A stretch of 64,000 nt of DNA from positions 19,554,494 to 19,618,493 of the forward strand of contig NC_087082.1 in assembly GCF_026151205.1 (NCBI RefSeq), read 5' to 3'. The position numbers were made by a program, and so were the translations under genes. The stretch is from Bolinopsis microptera (Eukaryota; Ctenophora; Tentaculata; Lobata; Bolinopsidae). This document shows positions 43,201 to 58,900 of the stretch, piece by piece. Under the pieces are notes generated by a model, which did not search any database, was not told the origin of the DNA, and saw nothing but the letters and a program-made list of their open reading frames with translations. The stretch's first letter is position 1, and every line of letters starts with the position of its first letter.

Positions 43201-46200
43201 CTCATGTTATGGGAATGTCACACTGTCAGTAACTTGTAGACAACTTAATCAGTTAGACTAGGATCACAGTATTCTTATATCTTTATAAGGGTAAAATATA
43301 AGAGTCAGGTAAAATATAAGGGTCAGGACTTAGGCAACATATAAGGGTCAGGTAAAATACCATTAACAAAAAACAATGACCACCGTTATTCGAGGGACAC
43401 ACTTAGTGATAACCTAATAATGACGGTTAAATCTTGAAATTCTAAAATTCCAACAATTCCGGAATCACACACCTACTAGCACTAGACGAGATGCTCATTG
43501 TCAAGATGGTATAAACCTTCCATAATCTTGGTTATGTAATTAAATAATTAACGTAGACATCATTACCAATATAATAACAGGCTTATGAAGGCTTTTTAGT
43601 TTTTGGTGAGGATATTTATCAATTTTACGCTGTTTTTATTTTAGTCACGCGATCAAATGTGACAGTAAATTTACGTAAGAGTAAATAAAGAATTTCTCAT
43701 AAATTATGATTAAAAGACATTTTATGATCCGACACATGTAGCTATTTAGTCGGTATTTGACGGCAAACTTTCTTAAACCTTTTAAAAACGCATGACCAAG
43801 AGCAAGGTGTTTAAAATCAAAAATATGCTTGGTTTTAGCTGTTCTCGTTCCATACAGCTTGAGGTTCATTTGAGTCGTTAAATCAATGTCGAAGATTTAA
43901 TGCAAATATAACAATTTATTCACTATCAACAACGACTTACAACCAGGTAACCTCTGTTATAAAATGACAGCAGATTAAAGAAGCCCACGTGCTGTCGGGA
44001 TAAATAGCGGGTAGGATGTGTTATGTCAAATATTTTATGGGTACCTAAATTTTAAAATTTCGTGTTGGCCGATGAAATTTAACTGTTTCAAAAATTTTTC
44101 CGAACCTTCTTATTAATTCTTTTAAAATTCGTCAAATGTCTGCCGAAAACCTGAATGTGACCATATTGTTCACCCTTCACTAAGGATGACCATCTGGAAA
44201 TTAAGGGTAGCCTCTGCAGACTAACTGAAAAGTAAAGCTAAAATATAGTTTTTAATAGCCTGAAATTACCGCTTCTCGTGCAAATGTTGTACTAAATATT
44301 GTTACATAGCTTAGTTTAAAATCATCACTATTTCGAATCAATACCACTGGTATTGATGATACTAGACTATATGTATCAAAAATAGTCTGGTATTACCAGA
44401 CTTATTGAAACTACAATCTACAACAGTAAAACTATCCGATGAGAAAGAGCGTATCGCTAGAGAGAACAGTTGTAGGGAGAAATAGTAACCTGAACCACTA
44501 ATTTGTGTTTCAGTGCAGCTATTACACATACCTGAGTAGTTGGAACGAGTCCAAGAACGCCCAGTTCTATACAGAGCTCTCTTCAAAAAGCGGGTAAAGT
44601 GGTAATTTAACTACTAGTATAGAACCTGGTGGTTCAAATCCGATCACGTGATATCACTTCCTGGGACAATTGTTACAATTTTGCAGAGTTCCTACTTCCT
44701 CCACCCAAATTCTGGGAACCATGATACTAGTAATGGATTGTGGCACTTGTAAGGTGGTTTAAAATTAAAGGTAAATAGTTGGCAGTTGTTTTGGCATACT
44801 ACTTAGCCACCTGTAAAGCTGTAACTCATTTGTTGCTTGATTGCGGGAAACATTGATCTTGAGATCACGTTATCTCTATAACTAACAAATCAGCAGTTTA
44901 ATGATTGCATTCAAAACAGTCCTGTAATGAACTGTGCCAGCTTTATTTTCGTGAGTTATTACTTCCCTGAAACGTGCTGATTTGGCAAGCTATTTAGCCA
45001 GTTCCCTTCAACCACCTGTCACGCAAACAAATCAACAGTTTGATGAATGCTTTGTGTCCTGTAATGAACTGTGCCAGCTTTGGATCATGATCGTTAGAAT
45101 TCTTTCATGAGTAATCACTTCCCTTAAACGTGCTGCAATTTGACTCAATGCCAAGATATATTAAAACGCAGATTTGGCGAGACAAAACGATTTCGACAAT
45201 AATCGGGGGAAATGGAGACAAACGGGCAATTTCCTGGCGATATTCAAATAACAAAAAACAAAACGAACAGTAAGTCATTAAAATACGAGCATGGAAATTT
45301 CAATAAAAGAACACAGTCAGCTAAGGAGCTCCAGACTCGAGATGCGCTTAACAAAGTACTATGTGTTGATATAAGTATAACAGGCCGTCACATTTTAGGA
45401 CGATGTGTTGATATCTCTACTTCTCTACATGTAGAACATGGATAATGAAAACACGATCTTGGTAGAAACAAGCGTGGAGCTAATGACGGTGGATTGAATT
45501 AACTGTGGTTAATAGGGTTATGAGATTGCCGATTAGATTCACGTACGGGGTTTTCTGAGAGAAATATGGAGCGTTTAGTGAGTTAGTGGTTATTGCACCA
45601 TTTTGGGTGCTGAATTCCCGCAAGAGCGCTGTAAAATTCGATTGTATTATTTAAAGCGGATCCATTAAGCACACGACAAAAGGAGAGTATAACAGAATAG
45701 AGCCCTTTCCTCTAGATTAACACCACTAATTGAAAATATAGCAATATAATTATAATGATATAGTCCTTACACTGTATATATACTCATAGGGAAGATAAAT
45801 AGCGGGCACGTGGGCACTGATATTGTTAAACTATATGTGGGGCCTCGGCCAGCAGTGAATTTATTAGAAGTTAAATAAAAAGATTAAAGAAGATTATTGA
45901 TCTGTTAAAGCAATCTTAAATTAGCAGACATCAAAGCATAAGGTTGATCAACAAACATATTTTATAAGCAGCGTATCTATTGCATATCCGCTCGATCATT
46001 AGTAATAACTTAATTATCTCTTTTTTTGACTGCGTTAAATGTATAATTAACTGAACTAATTCAAGATAACTAGATCGGCATCCGATCACGATGTACTAAT
46101 CAGATATGAAAACCGCGTGAACTTAACTAATGATAGCCGAGATAACTGATTAATGAAAGCCGCGCCTATTAACCGGGCAACGAACAGAATCGTAAAATCG

Positions 46201-46975
46201 CGCGCGCCCGCACAGCTGCACGTGTACTTAAATTTAATATTTTGCACGTGACCTTTCCTACTTCGACGGAGTAAATTTACCATTTAGGGGCTCCTAAGCC
46301 TCACATAAATATCTCAAGAGAAGGTTAAAAGTGATGATAAAAGTAGATCATCACCAACCTGTGTTTGTGACCACGCTATAGAAAAGCCAATACTGATTAC
46401 TTGTGAACTTTCAATCAAATAAACAAAGTTTAATTCATTTGCTGGTCGTTCTCAGATTCAGAACAGCCATATAAAGAACACGCATGTTGCACTCAGTCAC
46501 AGGCTGTATTGTACAGGCTGTTCCAAATGAGATCCCGGTGACCTCACTCGGAAATAGCGATTAAAAATGTTTCATGGATATGGACACGTACAGGTAAAGC
46601 AGGAGCGGGTGAGGTGCGGAGGTTGATTCACTGATTGGATAGAATGATCTAGAACAGTCTAGAAACAATGATACATATCAATCGATGATAGACCAAAAAA
46701 CATAAAATTAATCATCGAGCTACCTCAGTATGCTGACACGCTTATTACTAAAACCAAAGTTAAAGACACTGTCCCAGCACAAACCATACAAATAACACCA
46801 GCAGTGGTATTATACAACACTCTCATAAATAATTATATCCGAAAAAAACAAAAAATTCCAAACTTAACAGCTGGCCAGACTGTTAAAAGAATGTGGATAT
46901 AAATTTATATCGGGTCAATAAATAGATACAATTACAGGAACACAGCTGACTGCCAACATATCAAGTAAGGGAGTG
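40264..46975. other. Long non-coding stretch before the terminal satellite
   Basis: No supported gene. It holds many small duplications: GATAAACATGAACAGGGAAG twice (about 42974 and 43008), a GGTAAAATATAAGnGTCA series (43288-43355), GATCGCTAGCTTTAC twice (about 42705), TTATTATGACGTTACAACG units (41793-41850), and a diverged pair around CCTGTAATGAACTGTGCCAG (44922 and 45057) with similar flanks. A GGTTCAAATCC box at 44628 resembles a Pol III B box, but no tRNA fold is apparent. Confidence 0.45.
42060..42146. mobile_element. hAT-like terminus with poly-C tract
   Basis: CGTTACGCCACTG at 42134-42146 is the complement of CAGTGGCGTAACG, a typical hAT end, preceded by GGGGCCCTT and a C run at 42078-42099. 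It resembles the ends of the 113-bp element at 18629-18741. The partner end was not found nearby, so this is a fragment or an element of unseen left limit (the start given is approximate). Confidence 0.45.
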
Positions 46976-49900
46976 GAGAAGTAGAGAGCAGAAAGAGGGG
47001 AACACTCCCTCCACCCCACATGAACAAGTCTGAGAAGTAGAGAGCAGAACACTCCCTACACCCCACATGAACAAGTCTGAAAAGTAGAGAGCAGAACACT
47101 CCCTACACCCCACATGAACAAGTCTGAGAAGTAGAGAGCAGAACACTCCCTACACCCCACATGAACAAGTCTGAGAAGTAGAGAGCAGAACACTCCCTAC
47201 ACCCCACATGAACAAGTCTGAGAAGTAGAGAGCAGAACACTCCCTCCACCCCACATGAACAAGTCTGAGAAGTAGAGAGCAGAACACTCCCTCCACCCCA
47301 CATGAACAAGTCTGAGAAGTAGAGAGCAGAACACTCCCTACACCCCACATTAACAAGTCTGAGAAGTAGAGAGCAGAACACTCCCTCCACCCCACATGAA
47401 CAAGTCTGAGAAGTAGAGAGCAGAACACTCCCTCCACCCCACATGAACAAGTCTGAGAAGTAGAGAGCAGAACACTCCCTACACCCCACATGAACAAGTC
47501 TGAGAAGTAGAGAGCAGAACACTCCCTACACCCCACATGAACAAGTCTGAGAAGTAGAGAGCAGAACACTCCCTACACCCCACATGAACAAGTCTGAGTA
47601 GTAGAGAGCAGAACACTCCCTCCACCCCACATGAACAAGTCTGAGAAGTAGAGAGCAGAACACTCCCTCCACCCCACATGAACAAGTCTGAGAAGTAGAG
47701 AGCAGAACACTCCCTCCACCCCACATGAACAAGTCTGAGAAGTAGAGAGCAGAACACTCCCTCCACCCCACATGAACAAGTCTGAGAAGTAGAGAGCAGA
47801 ACACTCCCTCCACCCCACATGAACAAGTCTGAGAAGTAGAGAGCAGAACACTCCCTCCACCCCACATGAACAAGTCTGAGAAGTAGAGAGCAGAACACTC
47901 CCTCCACCCCACATGAACAAGTCTGAGAAGTAGAGAGCAGAACACTCCCTCCACCCCACATGAACAAGTCTGAGAAGTAGAGAGCAGAACACTCCCTCCA
48001 CCCCACATGAACAAGTCTGAGAAATAGAGAGCAGAACACTCCCTCCACCCCACATGAACAAGTCTGAGAAGTAGAGAGCAGAAAACTCCCTACACCCCAC
48101 ATGAACAAGTCTGAGAAGTAGAGAGCAGAACACTCCCTACACCCCACATGAACAAGTCTGAGAAATAGAGAGCAGAACACTCCCTCCACCCCACATGAAC
48201 AAGTCTGAGAAGTAGAGAGCAGAACACTCCCTACACCCCACATGAACAAGTCTGAGAAGTAGAGAGCAGAACACTCCCTACACCCCACATGAACAAGTCT
48301 GAAAAGTAGAGAGCAGAACACTCCCTACACCCCACATGAACAAGTCTGAGAAGTAGAGAGCAGAACACTCCCTACACCCCACATGAACAAGTCTGAGAAG
48401 TAGAGAGCAGAACACTCCCTGCACCCCACATGAACAAGTCTGAGAAGTAGAGAGCAGAACACTCCCTACACCCCACATGAACAAGTCTGAGAAGTAGAGA
48501 GCAGAACACTCCCTCCACCCCACATGAACAAGTCTGAGAAGTAGAGAGCAGAACAATCCCTACACCCCACATGAACAAGTCTGAGAAGTAGAGAGCAGAA
48601 CACTCCCTACACCCCACATGAACAAGTCTGAGAAGTAGAGAGCAGAACACTCCCTCCACCCCACATGAACAAGTCTGAGAAATAGAGAGCAGAACACTCC
48701 CTACACCCCACATGAACAAGTCTGAGAAGTAGAGAGCAGAACACTCCCTCCACCCCACATGAACAAGTCTGAGAAGTAGAGAGCAGAACACTCCCTCCAC
48801 CCCACATGAACAAGTCTGAGAAGTAGAGAGCAGAACACTCCCTACACCCCACATGAACAAGTCTGAGAAGTAGAGAGCAGAACACTCCCTACACCCCACA
48901 TTAACAAGTCTGAGAAGTAGAGAGCAGAACACTCCCTACACCCCACATGAACAAGTCTGAGAAGTAGAGAGCAGAACACTCCCTACACCCCACATGAACA
49001 AGTCTGAGAAGTAGAGAGCAGAACACTCCCTCCACCCCACATGAACAAGTCTGAGAAGTAGAGAGCAGAACACTCCCTCCTCCCCACATGAACAAGTCTG
49101 AGAAGTAGAGAGCAGAACACTCCCTACACCCCACATGAACAAGTCTGAGAAGTAGAGAGCAGAACACTCCCTCCACCCCACATGAACAAGTCTGAGAAGT
49201 AGAGAGCAGAACACTCCCTACACCCCACATGAACAAGTCTGAGAAGTAGAGAGCAGAACACTCCCTACACCCCACATGAACAAGTCTGAGAAGTAGAGAG
49301 CAGAACACTCCCTCCTCCCCACATGAACAAGTCTGAGAAGTAGAGAGCAGAACACTCCCTACACCCCACATGAACAAGTCTGAGAAGTAGAGAGCAGAAC
49401 ACTCCCTACACCCCACATGAACAAGTCTGAGAAGTAGAGAGCAGAACACTCCCTACACCCCACATGAACAAGTCTGAGAAGTAGAGAGCAGAACACTCCC
49501 TCCACCCCACATGAACAAGTCTGAGAAGTAGAGAGCAGAACACTCCCTACACCCCACATGAACAAGTCTGAGAAGTAGAGAGCAGAACACTCCCTACACC
49601 CCACATGAACAAGTCTGAAAAGTAGAGAGCAGAACACTCCCTACACCCCACATGAACAAGTCTGAGAAGTAGAGAGCAGAACACTCCCTACACCCCACAT
49701 GAACAAGTATGAGAAGTAGAGAGCAGAACACTCCCTCCTCCCCACATGAACAAGTCTGAGAAGTAGAGAGCAGAACACTCCCTACACCCCACATGAACAA
49801 GTCTGAGAAGTAGAGAGCAGAACACTCCCTACACCCCACATGAACAAGTCTGAGAAGTAGAGAGCAGAACACTCCCTACACCCCACATTAACAAGTCTGA

Positions 49901-52900
49901 GAAGTAGAGAGCAGAACACTCCCTCCACCCCACATGAACAAGTCTGAGAAGTAGAGAGCAGAACACTCCCTACACCCCACATTAACAAGTCTGAGAAGTA
50001 GAGAGCAGAACACTCCCTACACCCCACATGAACAAGTCTGAGAAGTAGAGAGCAGAACACTCCCTACACCCCACATGAACAAGTCTGAGAAATAGAGAGC
50101 AGAACACTCCCTACACCCCACATGAACAAGTCTGAGAAGTAGAGAGCAGAACACTCCCTACACCCCACATGAACAAGTCTGAGAAGTAGAGAGCAGAACA
50201 CTCCCTACACCCCACATTAACAAGTCTGAGAAGTAGAGAGCAGAACACTCCCTACACCCCACATGAACAAGTCTGAGAAGTAGAGAGCAGAACACTCCCT
50301 CCACCCCACATGAACAAGTCTGAGAAGTAGAGAGCAGAACACTCCCTACACCCCACATGAACAAGTCTGAGAAGTAGAGAGCAGAACACTCCCTACACCC
50401 CACAAGTCTGAGAAGTAAGAGAGCAGAACACTCCCTACACCCCACATGAACAAGTCTGAGAAGTAGAGAGCAGAACACTCCCTACACCCCACAAGTCTGA
50501 GAAGTAGAGAGCAGAACACTCCCTACACCCCACATGAACAAGTCTGAGAAGTAGAGAGCAGAACACTCCCTCCACCCCACATGAACAAGTCTGAGAAGTA
50601 GAGAGCAGAACACTCCCTACACCCCACATGAACAAGTCTGAGAAGTAGAGAGCAGAACACTCCCTACACCCCACATGAACAAGTCTGAGAAGTAGAGAGC
50701 AGAACACTCCCTACACCCCACATGAACAAGTCTGAGAAGTAAGAGAGCAGAACACTCCCTACACCCCACATGAACAAGTCTGAGAAGTAGAGAGCAGAAC
50801 ACTCCCTACACCCCACATGAACAAGTCTGAGAAGTAGAGAGCAGAACACTCCCTACACCCCACATGAACAAGTCTGAGAAGTAGAGAGCAGAACACTCCC
50901 TACACCCCACATGAACAAGTCTGAGAAGTAGAGAGCAGAACACTCCCTACACCCCACATGAACAAGTCTGAGAAGTAGAGAGCAGAACACTCCCTCCACC
51001 CCACATGAACAAGTCTGAGAAGTAGAGAGCAGAACACTCCCTACACCCCACATGAACAAGTCTGAGAAGTAGAGAGCAGAACACTCCCTACACCCCACAT
51101 GAACAAGTCTGAGAAGTAGAGAGCAGAACACTCCCTACACCCCACATGAACAAGTCTGAGAAGTAGAGAGCAGAACACTCCCTACACCCCACATGAACAA
51201 GTCTGAGAAGTAGAGAGCAGAACACTCCCTACACCCCACATGAACAAGTCTGAGAAGTAGAGAGCAGAACACTCCCTACACCCCACATGAACAAGTCTGA
51301 GAAGTAGAGAGCAGAACACTCCCTACACCCCACATGAACAAGTCTGAGAAGTAGAGAGCAGAACACTCCCTACACCCCACATGAACAAGTCTGAGAAGTA
51401 GAGAGCAGAACACTCCCTACACCCCACATGAACAAGTCTGAGAAGTAGAGAGCAGAACACTCCCTACACCCCACATGAACAAGTCTGAGAAGTAGAGAGC
51501 AGAACACTCCCTACACCCCACATGAACAAGTCTGAGAAGTAGAGAGCAGAACACTCCCTACACCCCACATGAACAAGTCTGAGAAGTAGAGAGCAGAACA
51601 CTCCCTACACCCCACATGAACAAGTCTGAGAAGTAGAGAGCAGAACACTCCCTACACCCCACATGAACAAGTCTGAGAAGTAGAGAGCAGAACACTCCCT
51701 ACACCCCACATGAACAAGTCTGAGAAGTAGAGAGCAGAACACTCCCTACACCCCACATGAACAAGTCTGAGAAGTAGAGAGCAGAACACTCCCTACACCC
51801 CACATGAACAAGTCTGAGAAGTAGAGAGCAGAACACTCCCTACACCCCACATGAACAAGTCTGAGAAGTAGAGAGCAGAACACTCCCTACACCCCACATG
51901 AACAAGTCTGAGAAGTAGAGAGCAGAACACTCCCTACACCCCACATGAACAAGTCTGAGAAGTAGAGAGCAGAACACTCCCTCCACCCCACATGAACAAG
52001 TCTGAGAAGTAGAGAGCAGAACACTCCCTACACCCCACATGAACAAGTCTGAGAAGTAGAGAGCAGAACACTCCCTACACCCCACATGAACAAGTCTGAG
52101 AAGTAGAGAGCAGAACACTCCCTACACCCCACATGAACAAGTCTGAGAAGTAGAGAGCAGAACACTCCCTACACCCCACATGAACAAGTCTGAGAAGTAG
52201 AGAGCAGAACACTCCCTCCACCCCACATGAACAAGTCTGAGAAGTAGAGAGCAGAACACTCCCTCCACCCCACATGAACAAGTCTGAGAAGTAGAGAGCA
52301 GAACACTCCCTCCACCCCACATGAACAAGTCTGAGAAGTAGAGAGCAGAACACTCCCTCCACCCCACATGAACAAGTCTGAGAAGTAGAGAGCAGAACAC
52401 TCCCTACACCCCACATGAACAAGTCTGAGAAGTAGAGAGCAGAACACTCCCTCCACCCCACATGAACAAGTCTGAGAAGTAGAGAGCAGAACACTCCCTA
52501 CACCCCACATTAACAAGTCTGAGAAGTAGAGAGCAGAACACTCCCTCCACCCCACATGAACAAGTCTGAGAAGTAGAGAGCAGAACACTCCCTACACCCC
52601 ACATTAACAAGTCTGAGAAGTAGAGAGCAGAACACTCCCTCCACCCCACATGAACAAGTCTGAGAAGTAGAGAGCAGAACACTCCCTACACCCCACATGA
52701 ACAAGTCTGAGAAGTAGAGAGCAGAACACTCCCTACACCCCACATGAACAAGTCTGAGAAGTAGAGAGCAGAACACTCCCTACACCCCACATGAACAAGT
52801 CTGAGAAGTAGAGAGCAGAACACTCCCTACACCCCACATTAACAAGTCTGAGAAGTAGAGAGCAGAACACTCCCTCCACCCCACATGAACAAGTCTGAGA

Positions 52901-55900
52901 AGTAGAGAGCAGAACACTCCCTCCACCCCACATGAACAAGTCTGAGAAGTAGAGAGCAGAACACTCCCTACACCCCACATGAACAAGTCTGAGAAGTAGA
53001 GAGCAGAACACTCCCTACACCCCACATGAACAAGTCTGAGAAGTAGAGAGCAGAACACTCCCTACACCCCACATGAACAAGTCTGAGAAGTAGAGAGCAG
53101 AACACTCCCTCCACCCCACATGAACAAGTCTGAGAAGTAGAGAGCAGAACACTCCCTCCTCCCCACATGAACAAGTCTGAGAAGTAGAGAGCAGAACACT
53201 CCCTACACCCCACATGAACAAGTCTGAGAAGTAGAGAGCAGAACACTCCCTACACCCCACATGAACAAGTCTGAGAAGTAGAGAGCAGAACACTCCCTAC
53301 ACCCCACATGAACAAGTCTGAGAAGTAGAGAGCAGAACACTCCCTCCACCCCACATGAACAAGTCTGAGAAGTAGAGAGCAGAACACTCCCTACACCCCA
53401 CATGAACAAGTCTGAGAAGTAGAGAGCAGAACACTCCCTACACCCCACATGAACAAGTCTGAGAAGTAGAGAGCAGAACACTCCCTACACCCCACATGAA
53501 CAAGTCTGAGAAGTAGAGAGCAGAACACTCCCTCCACCCCACATGAACAAGTCTGAGAAGTAGAGAGCAGAACACTCCTCCACCCCACATGAACAAGTCT
53601 GAGAAGTAGAGAGCAGAACACTCCCTACACCCCACATGAACAAGTCTGAGAAGTAGAGAGCAGAACACTCCCTACACCCCACATTAACAAGTCTGAGAAG
53701 TAGAGAGCAGAACACTCCCTACACCCCACATGAACAAGTCTGAGAAGTAGAGAGCAGAACACTCCCTACACCCCACATGAACAAGTCTGAGAAGTAGAGA
53801 GCAGAACACTCCCTACACCCCACATGAACAAGTCTGAGAAGTAAGAGAGCAGAACACTCCCTACACCCCACATTAACAAGTCTGAGAAGTAGAGAGCAGA
53901 ACACTCCCTCCACCCCACATTAACAAGTCTGAGAAGTAAGAGAGCAGAACACTCCCTACACCCCATATGAACAAGTCTGAGAAGTAGAGAGCAGAACACT
54001 CCCTACACCCCACATTAACAAGTCTGAGAAGTAGAGAGCAGAACACTCCCTACACCCCACATTAACAAGTCTGAGAAGTAGAGAGCAGAACACTCCCTAC
54101 ACCCCACATTAACAAGTCTGAGAAGTAGAGAGCAGAACACTCCCTACACCCCACATTAACAAGTCTGAGAAGTAGAGAGCAGAACACTCCCTACACCCCA
54201 CATGAACAAGTCTGAGAAGTAGAGAGCAGAACACTCCCTACACCCCACATTAACAAGTCTGAGAAGTAGAGAGCAGAACACTCCCTACACCCCACATTAA
54301 CAAGTCTGAGAAGTAGAGAGCAGAACACTCCCTACACCCCACATGAACAAGTCTGAGAAGTAGAGAGCAGAACACTCCCTACACCCCACATTAACAAGTC
54401 TGAGAAGTAAGAGAGCAGAACACTCCCTACACCCCACAAGTCTGAGAAGTAAGAGAGCAGAACACTCCCTACACCCCACAAGTCTGAGAAGTAGAGAGCA
54501 GAACACTCCCTCCACCCCACATGAACAAGTCTGAGAAGTAGAGAGCAGAACACTCCCTACACCCCACATGAACAAGTCTGAGAAGTAGAGAGCAGAACAC
54601 TCCCTACACCCCACATGAACAAGTCTGAGAAGTAGAGAGCAGAACACTCCCTACACCCCACATGAACAAGTCTGAGAAGTAGAGAGCAGAACACTCCCTA
54701 CACCCCACAAGTCTGAGAAGTAGAGAGCAGAACACTCCCTACACCCCACAAGTCTGAGAAGTAGAGAGCAGAACACTCCCTCCACCCCACATTAACAAGT
54801 CTGAGAAGTAGAGAGCAGAACACTCCCTACACCCCACATTAACAAGTCTGAGAAGTAGAGAGCAGAACACTCCCTCCACCCCACATTAACAAGTCTGAGA
54901 AGTAGAGAGCAGAACACTCCCTACACCCCACATGAACAAGTCTGAGAAGTAGAGAGCAGAACACTCCCTACACCCCACATTAACAAGTCTGAGAAGTAGA
55001 GAGCAGAACACTCCCTACACCCCACATTAACAAGTCTGAGAAGTAGAGAGCAGAACACTCCCTACACCCCACATTAACAAGTCTGAGAAGTAGAGAGCAG
55101 AACACTCCCTACACCCCACATGAACAAGTCTGAGAAGTAGAGAGCAGAACACTCCCTCCACCCCACATGAACAAGTCTGAGAAGTAGAGAGCAGAACACT
55201 CCCTACACCCCACATGAACAAGTCTGAGAAGTAGAGAGCAGAACACTCCCTACACCCCACATTAACAAGTCTGAGAAGTAGAGAGCAGAACACTCCCTAC
55301 ACCCCACATGAACAAGTCTGAGAAGTAGAGAGCAGAACACTCCCTACACCCCACATGAACAAGTCTGAGAAGTAGAGAGCAGAACACTCCCTACACCCCA
55401 CATGAACAAGTCTGAGAAGTAGAGAGCAGAACACTCCCTACACCCCACATGAACAAGTCTGAGAAGTAGAGAGCAGAACACTCCCTACACCCCACATGAA
55501 CAAGTCTGAGAAGTAGAGAGCAGAACACTCCCTACACCCCACATGAACAAGTCTGAGAAGTAGAGAGCAGAACACTCCCTACACCCCACATTAACAAGTC
55601 TGAGAAGTAGAGAGCAGAACACTCCCTACACCCCACATGAACAAGTCTGAGAAGTAGAGAGCAGAACACTCCCTACACCCCACATGAACAAGTCTGAGAA
55701 GTAGAGAGCAGAACACTCCCTACACCCCACATGAACAAGTCTGAGAAGTAGAGAGCAGAACACTCCCTACACCCCACATGAACAAGTCTGAGAAGTAGAG
55801 AGCAGAACACTCCCTCCTCCCCACATGAACAAGTCTGAGAAGTAGAGAGCAGAACACTCCCTACACCCCACAAGTCTGAGAAGTAAGAGAGCAGAACACT

Positions 55901-58900
55901 CCCTACACCCCACATGAACAAGTCTGAGAAGTAGAGAGCAGAACACTCCCTCCACCCCACATGAACAAGTCTGAGAAGTAGAGAGCAGAACACTCCCTAC
56001 ACCCCACATGAACAAGTCTGAGAAGTAGAGAGCAGAACACTCCCTACACCCCACATGAACAAGTCTGAGAAGTAGAGAGCAGAACACTCCCTACACCCCA
56101 CATGAACAAGTCTGAGAAGTAGAGAGCAGAACACTCCCTACACCCCACATTAACAAGTCTGAGAAGTAGAGAGCAGAACACTCCCTACACCCCACATGAA
56201 CAAGTCTGAGAAGTAGAGAGCAGAACACTCCCTACACCCCACATGAACAAGTCTGAGAAGTAGAGAGCAGAACACTCCCTACACCCCACATGAACAAGTC
56301 TGAGAAGTAGAGAGCAGAACACTCCCTACACCCCACATGAACAAGTCTGAGAAGTAGAGAGCAGAACACTCCCTCCACCCCACATGAACAAGTCTGAGAA
56401 GTAGAGAGCAGAACACTCCCTACACCCCACATGAACAAGTCTGAGAAGTAGAGAGCAGAACACTCCCTACACCCCACATGAACAAGTCTGAGAAGTAGAG
56501 AGCAGAACACTCCCTACACCCCACATGAACAAGTCTGAGAAGTAGAGAGCAGAACACTCCCTCCACCCCACATGAACAAGTCTGAGAAGTAGAGAGCAGA
56601 ACACTCCCTACACCCCACATGAACAAGTCTGAGAAGTAGAGAGCAGAACACTCCCTACACCCCACATGAACAAGTCTGAGAAGTAGAGAGCAGAACACTC
56701 CCTCCACCCCACATGAACAAGTCTGAGAAGTAGAGAGCAGAACACTCCCTACACCCCACATGAACAAGTCTGAGAAGTAGAGAGCAGAACACTCCCTACA
56801 CCCCACATGAACAAGTCTGAGAAGTAGAGAGCAGAACACTCCCTACACCCCACATGAACAAGTCTGAGAAGTAGAGAGCAGAACACTCCCTACACCCCAC
56901 ATGAACAAGTCTGAGAAGTAGAGAGCAGAACACTCCCTACACCCCACATGAACAAGTCTGAGAAGTAGAGAGCAGAACACTCCCTACACCCCACATGAAC
57001 AAGTCTGAGAAGTAGAGAGCAGAACACTCCCTACACCCCACATGAACAAGTCTGAGAAGTAGAGAGCAGAACACTCCCTACACCCCACATGAACAAGTCT
57101 GAGAAGTAGAGAGCAGAACACTCCCTCCACCCCACATGAACAAGTCTGAGAAGTAGAGAGCAGAACACTCCCTACACCCCACATGAACAAGTCTGAGAAG
57201 TAGAGAGCAGAACACTCCCTCCACCCCACATGAACAAGTCTGAGAAGTAGAGAGCAGAACACTCCCTACACCCCACATGAACAAGTCTGAGAAGTAGAGA
57301 GCAGAACACTCCCTCCACCCCACATGAACAAGTCTGAGAAGTAGAGAGCAGAACACTCCCTACACCCCACATGAACAAGTCTGAGAAGTAGAGAGCAGAA
57401 CACTCCCTACACCCCACATGAACAAGTCTGAGAAGTAGAGAGCAGAACACTCCCTACACCCCACATGAACAAGTCTGAGAAGTAGAGAGCAGAACACTCC
57501 CTCCACCCCACATGAACAAGTCTGAGAAGTAGAGAGCAGAACACTCCCTCCACCCCACATGAACAAGTCTGAGAAGTAGAGAGCAGAACACTCCCTACAC
57601 CCCACATGAACAAGTCTGAGAAGTAGAGAGCAGAACACTCCCTACACCCCACATGAACAAGTCTGAGAAGTAGAGAGCAGAACACTCCCTACACCCCACA
57701 TGAACAAGTCTGAGAAGTAGAGAGCAGAACACTCCCTACACCCCACATGAACAAGTCTGAGAAGTAGAGAGCAGAACACTCCCTCCACCCCACATGAACA
57801 AGTCTGAGAAGTAGAGAGCAGAACACTCCCTACACCCCACATGAACAAGTCTGAGAAGTAGAGAGCAGAACACTCCCTCCACCCCACATGAACAAGTCTG
57901 AGAAGTAGAGAGCAGAACACTCCCTCCACCCCACATGAACAAGTCTGAGAAGTAGAGAGCAGAACACTCCCTCCACCCCACATGAACAAGTCTGAGAAGT
58001 AGAGAGCAGAACACTCCCTCCACCCCACATGAACAAGTCTGAGAAGTAGAGAGCAGAACACTCCCTCCACCCCACATGAACAAGTCTGAGAAGTAGAGAG
58101 CAGAACACTCCCTCCACCCCACATGAACAAGTCTGAGAAGTAGAGAGCAGAACACTCCCTCCACCCCACATGAACAAGTCTGAGAAGTAGAGAGCAGAAC
58201 ACTCCCTACACCCCACATGAACAAGTCTGAGAAGTAGAGAGCAGAACACTCCCTCCACCCCACATGAACAAGTCTGAGAAGTAGAGAGCAGAACACTCCC
58301 TCCACCCCACATGAACAAGTCTGAGAAGTAGAGAGCAGAACACTCCCTCCACCCCACATGAACAAGTCTGAGAAGTAGAGAGCAGAACACTCCCTCCACC
58401 CCACATGAACAAGTCTGAGAAGTAGAGAGCAGAACACTCCCTCCACCCCACATGAACAAGTCTGAGAAGTAGAGAGCAGAACACTCCCTCCACCCCACAT
58501 GAACAAGTCTGAGAAGTAGAGAGCAGAACACTCCCTCCACCCCACATGAACAAGTCTGAGAAGTAGAGAGCAGAACACTCCCTACACCCCACATGAACAA
58601 GTCTGAGAAGTAGAGAGCAGAACACTCCCTCCACCCCACATGAACAAGTCTGAGAAGTAGAGAGCAGAACACTCCCTACACCCCACATGAACAAGTCTGA
58701 GAAGTAGAGAGCAGAACACTCCCTCCACCCCACATGAACAAGTCTGAGAAGTAGAGAGCAGAACACTCCCTCCACCCCACATGAACAAGTCTGAGAAGTA
58801 GAGAGCAGAACACTCCCTCCACCCCACATGAACAAGTCTGAGAAGTAGAGAGCAGAACACTCCCTCCACCCCACATGAACAAGTCTGAGAAGTAGAGAGC

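Noticed and set aside
44590-44650. tRNA gene suggested by GGTTCAAATCC
   Set aside because: The flanking stems pair poorly and no cloverleaf forms.
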